A stretch of DNA of 64,000 bases from Flavobacterium sp. (GTDB taxonomy: Bacteria; Bacteroidota; Bacteroidia; Flavobacteriales; Flavobacteriaceae). The stretch covers positions 1 to 64,000 of the forward strand of contig JADKHM010000001.1 of assembly GCA_016721735.1 (NCBI GenBank), read 5' to 3'. The position numbers were made by a program, and so were the translations under genes. The notes under the pieces are model-generated. The model was given only the letters and a program-made list of their open reading frames with translations. It ran no database searches and was not told the DNA's origin. Shown here one piece after another: positions 1 through 7,624 of the stretch; within the stretch, counting starts at the first letter, position 1; every line of letters starts with the position of its first letter.

Positions 1-5
1 TATAT

Positions 6-66
6 GTCCCATAAAATCATACAAAAACAAACTTTCTAGGTGGGATAGGTATGTTTTTGATGGGAC
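6..66. repeat. Imperfect inverted repeat downstream of the integrase gene
   Basis: GTCCCAT at 6-12 and CAAAAACA at 22-29 are matched on the right by the continuous TGTTTTTGATGGGAC at 52-66, the reverse complement of the two left blocks joined. The left arm therefore carries about nine extra bases. It lies just beyond the stop codon of the recombinase gene. It could be a terminator-like hairpin or a recombination site; nothing here decides between them. Confidence 0.4.
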
Positions 67-88
67 TTTAGTTGCGCTAAGATAAGGA

Positions 89-1132
89 TTATAAATCATC
101 AAATGGACTTTTGATTTGTTGTAAACTCTTTGTGCTAACATGCGTATAGATTTCGGTGGTTTTGCTGCTTCGGTGGCCCAACAACTCCTGAATATAACGC
201 AAATCAGTACCGCTTTCTAGTAAATGCGTTGCGTAACTATGCCGCAACCAATGCAAAGTAACTGGCTTATCTATTCGCGCTTTGGAAACTGCATTCTTTA
301 AAACACTTTGTAAACCCTTGGCGGAATACTGCTCGCCTTTGTTATGTCCCTCAAACAGCCAAATACTGGGCTTGTAACCTGCGTAGTACGATCGTAACAT
401 TTCCAATATTTTCGGAGACAATGGCGCAATCCGGTCTTTCTTGCCTTTGGCTTGATAGATGAAAATGAGATTTCGCTTCGAGTCGATGTCGTGGGGTTTT
501 AGATTCAGAAGTTCGCTGCGACGCAATCCGCAACTATAAATTAGACACAACATCACTTTGTGTTTCACATTCACATGGGCTTCCAGAATTTGTTTGACTT
601 CTTGTTTACTCAAAACATTTGGAAGTAACTTCTCGCGCTTTGGTCTGTGAATATTCTCGATGGCTATCTTCTTGTTTTGAACGGTCGAATAATACAACTT
701 TATAGCATTGACAATTTGATTTTGAAACGACGGCGATAAATTATTCTTAAGAATGTAATCGTTGTTGTATAAAATCAAATCTTCATTGGTAATTTCTGCC
801 GCCAATTTGTAATTGAAATACGTCAAAAACATTTTCAACGCTTCGGTGTAAGTTCGAATGGTATTTTCGCTGTATCGACGAGATTTAAGCCAATCTTCAA
901 ATTTCTTCAGTTGCACTTTTCCATCGGCAGAAGGATACCGAATAATGGGTTCTATGATTTTGAATCGAAGGAGATTTTCTTCGGTATTGGGAACGTGCCA
1001 GCATTTGCGAGTTTGACTCCATCGCGCACCTTTTACTGACTTGATGCGTTCGATTAATATGGCGTTCTTTTCAAAATATACAGCGATTCGCTTTTCAAAT
1101 TTGTGGGTGATAAGTTTGGCAGTTATTTCCAT
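89..1132 (-). CDS. Tyrosine recombinase/integrase, XerC/D-like
   Basis: A 347-residue site-specific recombinase that would cut and rejoin DNA through a phosphotyrosine intermediate. The catalytic set is complete: Arg204 in CGLRRSEL, His294 and Arg297 in HWLRHSYATH, His320 in LLGHRSS and the nucleophile Tyr329 in EIYTHV. A SAM-like core-binding domain occupies roughly residues 75-165. The first ~65 residues form an extra domain with the pattern KGARWSQTRKCWHVP, not part of minimal Xer proteins and reminiscent of small HARP-like DNA-binding modules (inference). No excisionase, relaxase or transposition partner is visible, and the left flank is outside the window. It may belong to an integrative element or act as a stand-alone invertase. 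Confidence 0.9.
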   Translation of the reverse strand: MEITAKLITHKFEKRIAVYFEKNAILIERIKSVKGARWSQTRKCWHVPNTEENLLRFKIIEPIIRYPSADGKVQLKKFEDWLKSRRYSENTIRTYTEALKMFLTYFNYKLAAEITNEDLILYNNDYILKNNLSPSFQNQIVNAIKLYYSTVQNKKIAIENIHRPKREKLLPNVLSKQEVKQILEAHVNVKHKVMLCLIYSCGLRRSELLNLKPHDIDSKRNLIFIYQAKGKKDRIAPLSPKILEMLRSYYAGYKPSIWLFEGHNKGEQYSAKGLQSVLKNAVSKARIDKPVTLHWLRHSYATHLLESGTDLRYIQELLGHRSSKTTEIYTHVSTKSLQQIKSPFDDL

Positions 1133-1239
1133 GGCGTATAGTTTTAGAAGTCTAAAGATAAAAAATATTGATCATAAAAAACAAAAATCACCAGGAAGTT
1201 ATGGTGATTTTGTTTGTGAAATTTTATTAAATGTGAACT

Positions 1240-2691
1240 TTAGAATTGAAAGTAGATAAATGAACTTCCGCTTTCTTGCACCCAAACCAAAAGCAAAATT
1301 AAGGTAGACCACGCCAATCCTAATTTCCACCATTTCAGTTGATAAGCTACGTCTAAGACTTTTGTCTTTCTCATAAACCAATGACAAAGAAAAATTAGAG
1401 GAACTATGACTGCGACTTTGATGATGGCTAACGAGGTCAACAATGGACTTCCAGTTGCGTCAAATTTGAACATCGAATACAGCAATTGCCACGATTTACC
1501 GAAAGTGTCTGCGCGGAAAAATACCCACGTAATATTGATTGCCATGAATGTTAATAAAGCATAAGCGAAACCAATCCACGGTTTGTTTGGGTCGTATTCG
1601 TGATGCAACGAGGCATGGCTTTCTCCTTGACTTTTTCTGCGATCGCGAAAGAATTTCTCTATCCATAAATATAAGCCATGTAATCCACCCCAAGCGACAA
1701 AAGTCCAGTTCGCGCCATGCCACAAACCGCCCAAGAGCATAGTGACCATCAAACTAAAATAGGTGCGTAACTGTCCGTGTCTGTTACCACCAAGTGGAAT
1801 GTATAAATAATCGCGCAGCCAAGCTGATAGCGTAATATGCCAACGTTTCCAAAAGTCAGAAAAACCGATGGCAGCATAAGGATAATTGAAATTCTGCGGC
1901 AATACAAATCCGAGACACAATGCTACGCCAATCGCACAAGTCGAATAGCCGGCAAAGTCTAGAAAAATCTGTCCTGAAAAGGCTAATACACCAATCCATG
2001 CGTCGAGTGTAGGCAATACTTCTTTTGAATTAAAAATGGTATCGGCAGTGCCAGACAACATGGCGTCTGCTAAAACAACCTTCATAAACAAACCTAAAGA
2101 AAGGAGTAGCAGTCCGTCATAGAATTGCTTTTTGGTTGCGGATCTTTCTGTTTCAAATTGCGGTACTAATTGCGGTGGACGGACAATTGGACCTGCTACT
2201 AAATGTGGAAAAAAGGTTACAAATAGCGAAAAATCCAACATCGATTTTACGGGCTCACTTCGTTTGTGATACATGTCGATAGTGTAACATAACGTGGTGA
2301 ATGTATAAAATGAAATCCCAGCAGGCAATATGATACTTGGTGTTGCGGGATTGTAGTCGATTCCAATTAAATCGCAAATAAATAGGAAGTTGTCTAAAAG
2401 GAATGTTCCGTATTTGAAGAAGCACAGCATACCTAGATTGCCGATTAGACTGAGCACGAACAACATTCTTTTCTTGCTTTTGTTTACTTCGGTATACAAG
2501 GCGCGGCCAACGTAAAAGTCGATGACGGTTGAGAGCCATAATAAAAGTATAAATGGTGGATTCCATGCGGCGTAAAACAGGTAACTCGCCAGCAAAAGAT
2601 TGATTTTCTTGGTTCTCCAGCTTAACGGTAAATTGTGAAGCAGCAAGATGATGATGAAAAAAGCGATAAAGGTGTATGAATTAAATATCAT
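1240..2691 (-). CDS. MBOAT family O-acyltransferase (AlgI-like)
   Basis: A 483-residue polytopic membrane protein of the membrane-bound O-acyltransferase family, whose AlgI-type members pass acetyl groups across the inner membrane for polysaccharide O-acetylation. Family hallmarks are visible: FSDFWKRWHITLSAWLRDYL followed by IPLGGNR near the middle, and the catalytic-histidine region GGLWHGANWTFVAWGG about 40 residues later. About ten hydrophobic segments are spread along the chain, and the length is typical of AlgI/DltB-like proteins. It lies 33 bp downstream of the SGNH-like gene 2725-3777 on the same strand, the usual pairing of a membrane acyl carrier and an exported acyltransferase. The acceptor glycan cannot be inferred. 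Confidence 0.92.
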   Translation of the reverse strand: MIFNSYTFIAFFIIILLLHNLPLSWRTKKINLLLASYLFYAAWNPPFILLLWLSTVIDFYVGRALYTEVNKSKKRMLFVLSLIGNLGMLCFFKYGTFLLDNFLFICDLIGIDYNPATPSIILPAGISFYTFTTLCYTIDMYHKRSEPVKSMLDFSLFVTFFPHLVAGPIVRPPQLVPQFETERSATKKQFYDGLLLLSLGLFMKVVLADAMLSGTADTIFNSKEVLPTLDAWIGVLAFSGQIFLDFAGYSTCAIGVALCLGFVLPQNFNYPYAAIGFSDFWKRWHITLSAWLRDYLYIPLGGNRHGQLRTYFSLMVTMLLGGLWHGANWTFVAWGGLHGLYLWIEKFFRDRRKSQGESHASLHHEYDPNKPWIGFAYALLTFMAINITWVFFRADTFGKSWQLLYSMFKFDATGSPLLTSLAIIKVAVIVPLIFLCHWFMRKTKVLDVAYQLKWWKLGLAWSTLILLLVWVQESGSSFIYFQF

Positions 2692-2724
2692 AATAAGAGT
2701 TTTAGATTGAACGTTGCGATTCGT

Positions 2725-3777
2725 TTATTTGGATATTTTCCATCCTTTATCTTCCAGAATTTGAACGAAATTTTGGGTAAAAGTAGCCGCATCTTTAATG
2801 CTCAAATGCGAAAATTCTGGACATTCAAAATGGGCGATGGCTGGATAGTCGGCAAAATGAACTCCTTTACAATTTGTTGTAGTTAACAATCGTTCCCAGT
2901 ATTTATCTCTTGGAAATCCCATGTTTTCGCCCATTAAGTAGGGCCCGCTTGATGGCGTTCGTACAAATATCACGTCACCACCGCGTGCTTTGATTTTGTC
3001 GGTTGCTTTCTTTACCGATTCAAAAATGGCATTTAAAGCGCTTTCAGACATTGGCGGCGCTTTTTGAGCAGCATCGCCAAAGAATTTCCAAATGCCTTTC
3101 ACGTGGTTTTGCATCATCGGTTCTTCGAGAAATCGATCCGTCATGTACATTTGTCGTTCGAAAGTGCAGCGGTCGAAGTCGATGGGGAAGATGGGCATCA
3201 TAAAAACGCCAGGTCGACTCGGGATTTCCAATTCATCTAATCTTGCATTCAAAGAAAGATGGTCTTTGTCGAGAATAACTAGGGCTGATTCTAAGATTCT
3301 ATTGAGTTCAAAACCGGCGCGCTGTGCAGGAGTTCGTTCGTGGAAATATTTGATGTCTTTATTGGGATTGTCTTGGTGATGTGGCGCATTCGAAAAAAAG
3401 AGTCCTTCCGTAACATCTACCACCAATCTGCCTTTGAAATTCGGATCGTTGGCAAGATCTTCTAAAACAGGTCTGGGGCAACTTCCTTCAATAGCCAATT
3501 GCACGGCGTGAAGGTCTGTCAGTTTTTCCCAAGTCGGAAAGTTTAAATCATATTTGATACGTGACGATCCGATAAATACAATCGCTTTGTCGGATGGTTC
3601 GTAGACCATGGCGCGATTGTTTGACCATAGCGGTGGACCGTCGTCGTAGGAAACGGAAATTCCTTGGTTGCGGACTAAGAGTTCACAACATACAATTACT
3701 AGCGTGACTAGGGAAAGTACGAATAAGGCGGGTTTTAATAGATTTTTTTCTTGCATAAGTTTGTTTTTTTTGACCAA
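2725..3777 (-). CDS. SGNH/GDSL hydrolase-like exported protein, partner of MBOAT
   Basis: A 350-residue protein with one N-terminal membrane segment (about residues 15-33) and an exported body. IVFIGSSRIKYDL near residue 66 resembles the SGNH block I serine, and PEFSHLSIKDA near the C-terminus resembles the block V Asp/Ser-x-x-His region. This suggests an AlgX/AlgJ- or PatB-like acetyl transfer or esterase fold. It is the upstream gene of a probable two-gene operon with the MBOAT acyltransferase, which supports a role in O-acetylating a surface glycan. The block assignments are by eye. The first ATG gives MVKKNKLMQEKN; the internal Met8 is an alternative start. Confidence 0.7.
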   Translation of the reverse strand: MVKKNKLMQEKNLLKPALFVLSLVTLVIVCCELLVRNQGISVSYDDGPPLWSNNRAMVYEPSDKAIVFIGSSRIKYDLNFPTWEKLTDLHAVQLAIEGSCPRPVLEDLANDPNFKGRLVVDVTEGLFFSNAPHHQDNPNKDIKYFHERTPAQRAGFELNRILESALVILDKDHLSLNARLDELEIPSRPGVFMMPIFPIDFDRCTFERQMYMTDRFLEEPMMQNHVKGIWKFFGDAAQKAPPMSESALNAIFESVKKATDKIKARGGDVIFVRTPSSGPYLMGENMGFPRDKYWERLLTTTNCKGVHFADYPAIAHFECPEFSHLSIKDAATFTQNFVQILEDKGWKISK

Positions 3778-3929
3778 AATTAAATTTAGTATTGGTTAAA
3801 AATATTAATTTAACGCTTTGGTATTCAGTTGATTTGGAAAGGTTATTAACTTTTCTAATGTTAATAAAATGAAAAGCATGACAAAATCATCTCTTGTTGA
3901 TAGTTTGCGAATAATAAAAAGCCGAGCGT

Positions 3930-3960
3930 TTTTAAGTTCCCATTCAGAATGTTACTTTTG
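3930..3960 (+). promoter_or_regulatory. Putative Bacteroidetes-type promoter for pyrD
   Basis: TACTTTTG at 3953-3960 matches the TANNTTTG -7 consensus, with TTTT at 3930-3933 at a 19-base spacer as a weak -33 element. The pyrD start codon is 20 bases downstream. Confidence 0.5.
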
Positions 3961-3980
3961 TCAGACAACAACAACGCAGC

Positions 3981-5000
3981 ATGTACAAACTCCTCATTCG
4001 TCCGATACTTTTTTGGTTTGATCCAGAAGAAGTGCATTATTTTACTTTCAAATGGATTCGCATTTTGAATTTGATTCCAGGATTTTCTTGGCTTTGTAAA
4101 TCTTTATATACTGTTGATGACAAAAGATTAGAACGTGACGTCTTTGGATTAAAATTTAAAAACCCTGTTGGACTAGCAGCTGGTTTTGATAAAGATGCGA
4201 AGTTGTATAAAGAGCTATCGAACTTTGGCTTTGGATTTATTGAAATCGGAACCGTTACGCCCAAACCTCAAGAAGGCAATCCTAAAAAACGACTTTTTCG
4301 GTTGAAGGAAGACAGCGCGATTATCAATCGAATGGGATTTAATAATGGCGGTGTCGCAGCAGCAGTCGAACGATTAAAAAGAAACAACGGCGTTTTAATT
4401 GGTGGGAATATTGGAAAGAATAAAGTCACGCCCAATGAGGAAGCTACGTCCGATTATGAAATCTGCTTCGATGCGTTGTATGAGGTTGTCGATTATTTTG
4501 TAGTGAATGTCAGTTCACCTAACACGCCGAATTTAAGAGCGTTACAAGACAAAGAACCGCTGACGCAATTGTTGCAAACGTTGCAGGATAAAAATGAAAC
4601 CAAGCCGAAAACCAAACCGATTCTTTTAAAAATTGCGCCGGATTTGACCAATGAACAATTATTAGACATTATTGATATTGTCGCAACGACTAAGATCGCT
4701 GGTGTCATTGCAACAAATACTACGATTTCACGAGACGGATTGCAATCGCCAAACCAAAACGAAACAGGTGGACTATCTGGAAAACCGTTGACAAAGCGAT
4801 CGACCGAAGTGATTCGATTTCTATCAGAAAAAAGCAATAAAGCCTTTCCGATTATTGGCGTAGGAGGCATTCATACGGCTGAAGATGCGATAGAGAAATT
4901 GGACGCTGGCGCGAGTTTAGTGCAATTGTACACTGGTTTTATTTACGAAGGTCCAGCTTTGGTGAAAGCGATTAATCAGAAGATTTTAGAGCGATTGTAA
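3981..5000 (+). CDS. pyrD: Dihydroorotate dehydrogenase (quinone), class 2
   Basis: A 339-residue class 2 enzyme that oxidises dihydroorotate to orotate with membrane quinone, the fourth step of UMP synthesis. The N-terminal ~35 residues (LIRPILFWFDPEEVHYF) form the membrane-associated helices that separate class 2 from class 1. FMN and substrate motifs follow: GLAAGFDKDA, IEIGTVTPKPQEGNP, INRMGFNN, then NVSSPNTPNLR with the catalytic serine near residue 176. The C-terminal FMN phosphate site is IGVGGI followed by LVQLYTGF. The length is normal. Its 3' end overlaps the convergent DUF3307 gene by 15 bases. Confidence 0.97.
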   Translation: MYKLLIRPILFWFDPEEVHYFTFKWIRILNLIPGFSWLCKSLYTVDDKRLERDVFGLKFKNPVGLAAGFDKDAKLYKELSNFGFGFIEIGTVTPKPQEGNPKKRLFRLKEDSAIINRMGFNNGGVAAAVERLKRNNGVLIGGNIGKNKVTPNEEATSDYEICFDALYEVVDYFVVNVSSPNTPNLRALQDKEPLTQLLQTLQDKNETKPKTKPILLKIAPDLTNEQLLDIIDIVATTKIAGVIATNTTISRDGLQSPNQNETGGLSGKPLTKRSTEVIRFLSEKSNKAFPIIGVGGIHTAEDAIEKLDAGASLVQLYTGFIYEGPALVKAINQKILERL

Positions 5001-5699
5001 AAGCCCGTATTGCACCAGCAGTCCAGTCGCAATAGCGATTCCAAAACTCAATAAAGTCCCGATTAAGACATACTCAGTCAGTTTGCGATCTTGTGCTTCT
5101 TTCAAATCTCCAAAACGAAAAATCGATTTGGCAGCTAGTAAAAATCCAATCGCCTCAAAATGTCCTGTGAGTATAAAGCAGTATATAAGTAAACGTTCTA
5201 GCATCCCAATATAATTCCCTGCATTTTGTAATGAGTCGTCGCCCTTGTCTTTGCTTTCTGGCGTCCAGATCGAAATACCATTTTTGATGAGAATTGACGT
5301 TGGAAAGGTGACAAAAACAAAACCTGTAATTACCATCCAAAACCGTGGATCTAGCGTTGTGTTTTCGAAGTTCGGTTTCGTATAGGCCAGAGCGATTACG
5401 ATTAATGAAACCAAATGCATTAGTTGATCACCCAGAAACCAAATGCGTTTCGTTTTTTTCTTTTGAAAATACAATTTGAGAGAATCGATCATACCATGAA
5501 TTAGCGCTAAACCAGCTGCATATGGAATAAAAGCAATTTCTCCCACCATTGTTGCTGCTAATACGCCATGTAACAAGACATGAAAATAGAGGTACTTGCT
5601 TTTTAGTTTGTTATTTTCTTTATCGATGATCCAAGAGTTTGGCTGTAACAAGAAGTCAGCAAGTAAATGGGCGAGGAGCAATTTTACAAATAATATCAT
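4986..5699 (-). CDS. DUF3307 family polytopic membrane protein
   Basis: A 237-residue protein with five to six hydrophobic segments. Its N-terminus carries the family signature: the motif HLLADFLLQP within the first 25 residues, followed by histidine-bearing helices (YFHVLLHG, ALIHGMID, QLMHLVSL). Intramembrane histidines and an aspartate could bind a ligand or metal, but the function is unknown. It starts 3 bases after the stop of the SatD-like gene, so the two are almost certainly one transcript. In my recollection the two families are often neighbours in Bacteroidetes. The partner suggests a membrane component controlled by, or acting with, the SatD-like protein (inference). Confidence 0.8.
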   Translation of the reverse strand: MILFVKLLLAHLLADFLLQPNSWIIDKENNKLKSKYLYFHVLLHGVLAATMVGEIAFIPYAAGLALIHGMIDSLKLYFQKKKTKRIWFLGDQLMHLVSLIVIALAYTKPNFENTTLDPRFWMVITGFVFVTFPTSILIKNGISIWTPESKDKGDDSLQNAGNYIGMLERLLIYCFILTGHFEAIGFLLAAKSIFRFGDLKEAQDRKLTEYVLIGTLLSFGIAIATGLLVQYGLLQSL

Positions 5700-5702
5700 G
5701 CG

Positions 5703-6308
5703 CTATTTTTTTTGAATATTTTCACTGTAATAGTTTTCCAATTCTAAAACCAAATCAAAATTAGCTCTTTTTCTTCGTCGACTCACCGCTGCTTGATTGA
5801 TTCCTAATCGTTGTCCAATTTCTTCTTGAGAAAGCGACTGATTTTCGATGGCGACAAGCACCAATTCGGCAGATTGCACCAACCATTGATTCATAAAAGT
5901 CAATCCCAAGCGCAACATCAAATTTATTTTCGCATCAAAATCAGCTTGTCCGCTACTGATAGCCAAGGTGACTTTCTGTTTTTTCAACTTTTCGAAAAGT
6001 TCTCCCGAACGCACAAATGCAGTTCCGTTGCTTTCGGAAATTTTTTCGGCATTGTGACTTTTTTCTCCAATACCAATAGCCATTCTGGCATCGAGTCTAA
6101 GCGTTTTTAAGTAGGCTTTTATTTGAATGGCAATTTGCAGCGCTTCCGCTGGATTATCGATTTCTAGTTGAAATTCATCTCCGCGGTAAATCTCCCATCG
6201 ACTAGGATTCGGTCCAATCGTGTTTAATATTTTCTTCAAACCATCCATCCAGACGTCGGAGGGCAGCTTTCTGGAGTTGATGATGTCACCGGTGAGTACA
6301 CTAATCAT
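5703..6308 (-). CDS. SatD-like protein: cyclase-like N-terminal domain plus C-terminal HTH
   Basis: A 201-residue protein from the ATG at 6308, chosen over an upstream ATG at 6335 because the conserved MISVLTGD begins there. Residues 1-105 read like a compact class III nucleotidyl-cyclase or GGDEF-type palm: TGDIINSR (Asp8) as a first metal strand, YRGDEFQLEI (Asp44) as the hairpin, ARMAIGIG as the third core strand, then GTAFVRSGELF. Residues ~157-182 (LSQEEIGQRLGINQAAVSRRRKRA) are a clear helix-turn-helix. Family naming (SatD) is from memory; the cyclase comparison is my inference. It is translated just ahead of the DUF3307 protein, and three palindromes sit directly upstream, so autoregulation is likely. 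Confidence 0.75.
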   Translation of the reverse strand: MISVLTGDIINSRKLPSDVWMDGLKKILNTIGPNPSRWEIYRGDEFQLEIDNPAEALQIAIQIKAYLKTLRLDARMAIGIGEKSHNAEKISESNGTAFVRSGELFEKLKKQKVTLAISSGQADFDAKINLMLRLGLTFMNQWLVQSAELVLVAIENQSLSQEEIGQRLGINQAAVSRRRKRANFDLVLELENYYSENIQKK

Positions 6309-6324
6309 ATTTCCATGAATTAAA

Positions 6325-6401
6325 ATTATTACCAAATAACGTAATATTTTTTATTATTACCAAATTATGTAATATTTTTTATTATTACGGTATTGTGTAA
6401 T
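6325..6401. promoter_or_regulatory. Triple palindrome operator upstream of satD-like gene
   Basis: Three copies of ATTAC-N8-GTAAT occur at 6328-6345, 6356-6373 and 6384-6401, with starts exactly 28 bases apart. The first two lie in nearly identical 28-base units (6325-6352 and 6353-6380), each ending in a T-run. Regular spacing close to whole helical turns (2 x 10.5 plus about 7) and inverted half-sites point to a dimeric DNA-binding protein. The adjacent HTH protein is the obvious candidate. The array lies between that gene and the divergent HMG-CoA lyase gene and could affect both. Confidence 0.75.
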
Positions 6402-6424
6402 AAATTAATTTACAGAAAAAACGA

Positions 6425-6455
6425 TTTCGTAAAATCCAATACTTTGTTATCTTTG
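6425..6455 (+). promoter_or_regulatory. Putative promoter for HMG-CoA lyase, very short leader
   Basis: TATCTTTG at 6448-6455 is an exact TANNTTTG match, with TTTC at 6425-6428 and a 19-base spacer. The ATG follows 7 bases later, so the transcript would start at or next to the start codon (nearly leaderless). Confidence 0.6.
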
Positions 6456-6462
6456 GCGCTCT

Positions 6463-7326
6463 ATGGAATCAATCAAAATCATCGAATGTCCGCGCGATGC
6501 CATGCAAGGCATAAAGCCGTTTATTCCAACGGAACGAAAGGTGACGTATATTCAGTCGCTGTTGCGTGTGGGTTTTGATACCATCGATTTCGGGAGTTTT
6601 GTCTCTCCGAAAGCCATTCCACAAATGCAAGACACTGCGGAGGTTTTAGCCCAACTCGACTTGTCGCAAACTACCAGTAAATTGCTTGCTATTATTGCCA
6701 ATACACAAGGAGCGCAAGCCGCCGCCACGCACAAAGAAATACAGTATTTGGGTTTTCCGTTTTCGATATCGGAGAATTTCCAAATGCGAAATACCCACAA
6801 GACTATTGCGGAATCGTTGGTGACGTTAGAAGAAATTCTCAACATTGCCGATGCTAATAAAAAGGAAGTTGTCGCCTATTTGTCGATGGGATTTGGCAAT
6901 CCTTACGGCGATCCTTGGAATGTGGAGATTGTGGGCGAGTGGACACAAAAACTGTCAACGATGGGCGTGAAGATTCTGTCGTTGTCGGATACGATTGGCA
7001 GTTCGACACCTGAAGTGATTTCTTATTTGTTTTCGAATTTAATTCCACAATATCCGAGCATCGAGTTTGGAGCGCATTTGCACACGACTCCCGACAAGTG
7101 GTTTGAGAAAATTGATGCCGCGTACAAAGCCGGTTGTCGTCGTTACGATGGCGCCATTCAAGGTTTTGGAGGTTGTCCGATGGCGAAAGACGATTTGACC
7201 GGCAATATGCCGACCGAGAAAATGTTGTCGTATTTTACGGCTCAAAAGGCGAATACGAACACGAGTCCGATGAGTTTTGAAAGCAGTTATAACGAAGCTT
7301 CGAAGTTGTTTGGCGAGTTTCATTAG
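6463..7326 (+). CDS. Hydroxymethylglutaryl-CoA lyase
   Basis: A 287-residue DRE-TIM metallolyase that splits 3-hydroxy-3-methylglutaryl-CoA into acetoacetate and acetyl-CoA, the last step of leucine breakdown. The start IIECPRDAMQGIKPFIPTERK gives the first barrel strand (ECPRDAMQG replaces the usual VGPRDGLQ). SFVSPKAIPQM, the metal-ligand region GAHLHTTPDKW and the family signature FGGCPMAKDDLTGNMPTE with its catalytic cysteine follow. The length is slightly below the ~300 usual for the family. It is the only gene on the plus strand here, reads away from the satD-like pair, and ends in a repeat-filled spacer. Homologues are called mvaB, hmgL or yngG. Confidence 0.93.
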   Translation: MESIKIIECPRDAMQGIKPFIPTERKVTYIQSLLRVGFDTIDFGSFVSPKAIPQMQDTAEVLAQLDLSQTTSKLLAIIANTQGAQAAATHKEIQYLGFPFSISENFQMRNTHKTIAESLVTLEEILNIADANKKEVVAYLSMGFGNPYGDPWNVEIVGEWTQKLSTMGVKILSLSDTIGSSTPEVISYLFSNLIPQYPSIEFGAHLHTTPDKWFEKIDAAYKAGCRRYDGAIQGFGGCPMAKDDLTGNMPTEKMLSYFTAQKANTNTSPMSFESSYNEASKLFGEFH

Positions 7327-7463
7327 GAGCTTAATCCCGCTGTTCGCTGCAATCTTTTTATGCTGAACTCGTTTCAGCATCTCCACTAAAATACTGTTAA
7401 TATTGGTATATACTGAAACGAGTTCAGCATAAAAAGGATTTACACTGCCATCGGGGCTAGGCG
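7325..7463 (+). repeat. Palindromic intergenic element, copy 1
   Basis: It begins with GGAGCTTAATCCCGCT and ends near CATCGGGGCTAGG. Inside is a perfect 24-base inverted repeat (CTTTTTATGCTGAACTCG... with its complement ...CGAGTTCAGCATAAAAAG) around a ~35-base AT-rich loop. The arms contain a smaller nested palindrome, TGCTGAACTCGTTTCAGCA. It is nearly identical to the copy at 55510-55648. It lies between the convergent HMG-CoA lyase and ATPase genes, where it could also stop transcription. Confidence 0.8.
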
Positions 7464-7497
7464 ACCTGAGAACCAATGAACCCGAAATATAATGAAA

Positions 7498-7604
7498 TGC
7501 CCTAGCCCTGATGGAGCCGGCATCCTTTTTTAGGATTGGTCTGAAGCAAAGCGAAAGACACAGCAATCCTAAAAAAGATAGAGGCGAGAGCAGGAAAAAG
7601 CTCC
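7498..7604 (-). repeat. Palindromic intergenic element, copy 2 (inverted, divergent core)
   Basis: The same end sequences appear in reverse order: GCCCTAGCCCTGATGGAG on the left and a GAGCAGGAAAAAGCTCC-like end on the right. The core is a different hairpin, TTTTTTAGGATTG pairing with CAATCCTAAAAAA. Conserved ends with variable stems suggest a family of related elements. Copies 1 and 2 fill almost the whole 7327-7624 spacer. Confidence 0.65.
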
Positions 7605-7624
7605 GAAAAAAACTCTTTTTTTGA

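Noticed and set aside
89..1132. Integron integrase with a cassette array
   Set aside because: The recombinase lacks a recognisable integron-specific insertion, and no series of short cassettes with attC-like sites follows it; the neighbouring genes are ordinary chromosomal genes.
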